Below, one piece after another: positions 32,676-33,539 of a DNA stretch of 33,539 bases (the stretch's first letter is position 1; each line of letters starts with the position of its first letter). This DNA comes from Planctomycetes bacterium GWF2_42_9. GTDB lineage: Bacteria; Planctomycetota; Phycisphaerae; Sedimentisphaerales; UBA12454. Below the pieces are notes generated by a model that worked only from the letters and a program-made list of their open reading frames with translations, made no database searches and had not been told where the DNA came from. The translations under genes and the position numbers were made by a program. Where the stretch lies: NCBI GenBank assembly GCA_001825675.1, contig MHYA01000047.1, forward strand, positions 1 through 33,539, written 5' to 3'.

Positions 32676-33539
32676 ATGCCGCATATTGATGTTGCGATAA
32701 TTTGTTTGTATTTTGTGTTTGTAACAGTGGTTGGCATTTATATTTCTCGAAGGATGGCATCCCATTCCGCCGAAGATTATTTTCTCGGCGGTCGCAGCCT
32801 GCCGTGGTATCTGCTGGCGATTTCTGGGGTAGCGGCATACGTCGATATTTCCGGCACAATGCTGCAATCCTCATTTTTCTATATGATAGGCGTAAAAGGC
32901 TACTGGGTTGCTTATCGCGGAGCAGTCGCTCTTTCGCTGGCGTTCCTGATGATCTTTATGGCCAAGTGGATGCGCCGCAGCGAGGTAATGACTATCGCGG
33001 AATGGATGCAATTCCGCTTCGGTAGAGGCCGGCAAGGTGAGATGGCACGATTGTTGTGTGCTGTATCGACGCTGGTGATGGCGATTGTTTTTGTGGGTTA
33101 CTTTTTCATCGGCACAGGTAAATTTCTCTCGCTGTATCTGCCGATGAGTCCGACGATGTGCGCGTTGCTCTTCTTTACCGTGGTAACGATATACACCTCT
33201 TTGGGAGGATTCAACAGTGTGGTCTATTTGGACCTCATTCAAAGCGGGTTTGTCCTCACTGCAATGGGGTATGTGGGATATAAGGCAATGACTATCGCAA
33301 CTCCTGTATATTATAGCGCGGTCAATGCGCCATCCGACTGGTTGACCTTATTTCCCACTACATGGGCGGTACATATGCCCGCCGGATACGAAAACATGCA
33401 ATTCCTGGGCGTGCTGGTTATTTTTTGGATGATTTCAATGGTACTTCAGGGATTTGCACAGCCTTACGATGCATGGACTAGCCAGCGTTATTTTGCCTCG
33501 AAGGACCAGCGTGAAGGCGCTATGGTGGCAGCAACGTGG
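32676..33539 (+). CDS. Sodium:solute symporter (SSS/SLC5 family), 3' end outside window
   Basis: Translating from ATG 32676, with AGGAG at 32665-32669, gives an uninterrupted frame of 288 codons that reaches the window edge. Early features are a first membrane segment (AIICLYFVFVTVVGIYIS), 'AEDYFLGGRSLPWYLLAIS', a TM1-type sodium-site region, 'MTIAEWMQFRFG', 'LGGFNSVVYLDLIQSG', and a further membrane helix 'GVLVIFWMISMVLQGFA'. These are typical of the first half of SSS transporters. It is clearly different from the symporter at 26116, so the operon carries two transporters that may take up different products. The 165-base gap before it has no gene and no clear terminator. Confidence 0.9.
   Translation, partial: MPHIDVAIICLYFVFVTVVGIYISRRMASHSAEDYFLGGRSLPWYLLAISGVAAYVDISGTMLQSSFFYMIGVKGYWVAYRGAVALSLAFLMIFMAKWMRRSEVMTIAEWMQFRFGRGRQGEMARLLCAVSTLVMAIVFVGYFFIGTGKFLSLYLPMSPTMCALLFFTVVTIYTSLGGFNSVVYLDLIQSGFVLTAMGYVGYKAMTIATPVYYSAVNAPSDWLTLFPTTWAVHMPAGYENMQFLGVLVIFWMISMVLQGFAQPYDAWTSQRYFASKDQREGAMVAATW

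Noticed and set aside
1-33539. CRISPR array, tRNA or rRNA genes, insertion sequences, prophage
   Set aside because: No regularly spaced short repeats, no cloverleaf or rRNA sequence, and no transposase, integrase or phage-like product was seen on either strand.

Overview
The window reads as accessory DNA from a Planctomycetota bacterium, most likely a Phycisphaerae or Sedimentisphaerales-type organism. The reasons are a PEP-CTERM sorting signal, secreted proteins built from T5SS/PEP-CTERM-associated repeats plus dockerin-like EF-hand pairs and the planctomycete fibronectin-like module ending in 'TYYWRVDE..', and a sugar-catabolic operon with paired SSS transporters, Gfo/Idh, TIM-barrel and DUF4380 proteins. 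The lineage is inferred from protein style only; no rRNA, tRNA or other marker is present.

Region 1 (2-9957, + strand) is a tight tandem array of five paralogous secreted proteins, the first cut by the window edge. Four share a chassis: signal peptide, about 215 residues of repeat-rich (probably beta-helical) sequence, and a fibronectin-like domain with a dockerin-like EF-hand pair inserted inside it. The chassis then carries a cargo: a roughly 285-residue domain of unknown function (genes 1, 3, 4, 5) or an SGNH/GDSL esterase (gene 2). Gene 4 carries a second repeat module at its C-terminus.

Region 2 (10131-17234, - strand) is a three-gene operon: a discoidin-domain clan GH-D-like glycosidase, a second large TIM-barrel glycosidase-like protein, and a sialate O-acetylesterase-like enzyme. 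Region 3 (17606-19868, - strand) has two separate transcription units: a stand-alone relative of the unknown cargo domain, and a short PEP-CTERM protein that consists of the same N-terminal repeat module as the array. The second unit has a recognisable promoter, a leader with a stem-loop, and a terminator.

Region 4 (20078-33539, + strand) starts at a near-consensus promoter and an XRE-cupin regulator. It continues with a DegT-type aminotransferase, a hydroxypyruvate-isomerase-like protein, a XylA-type isomerase with a complete active site, a Gfo/Idh oxidoreductase, a DUF4380 protein, an SSS symporter, a secreted alpha/beta hydrolase, a large NPCBM-containing glycosidase, a PIG-L deacetylase and a second SSS symporter that runs off the window.

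Together the genes look like a carbohydrate-utilisation locus. Secreted capture or scaffold proteins and de-acylating and alpha-glycosidic enzymes would work outside the cytoplasm, sodium symporters would import the product, and a cytoplasmic isomerase/oxidoreductase/aminotransferase set would process a sugar that may be acetylated or amino-modified. The substrate is not determined by the sequence. The most novel element is the chassis-with-exchangeable-cargo protein family and its undescribed C-terminal domain.
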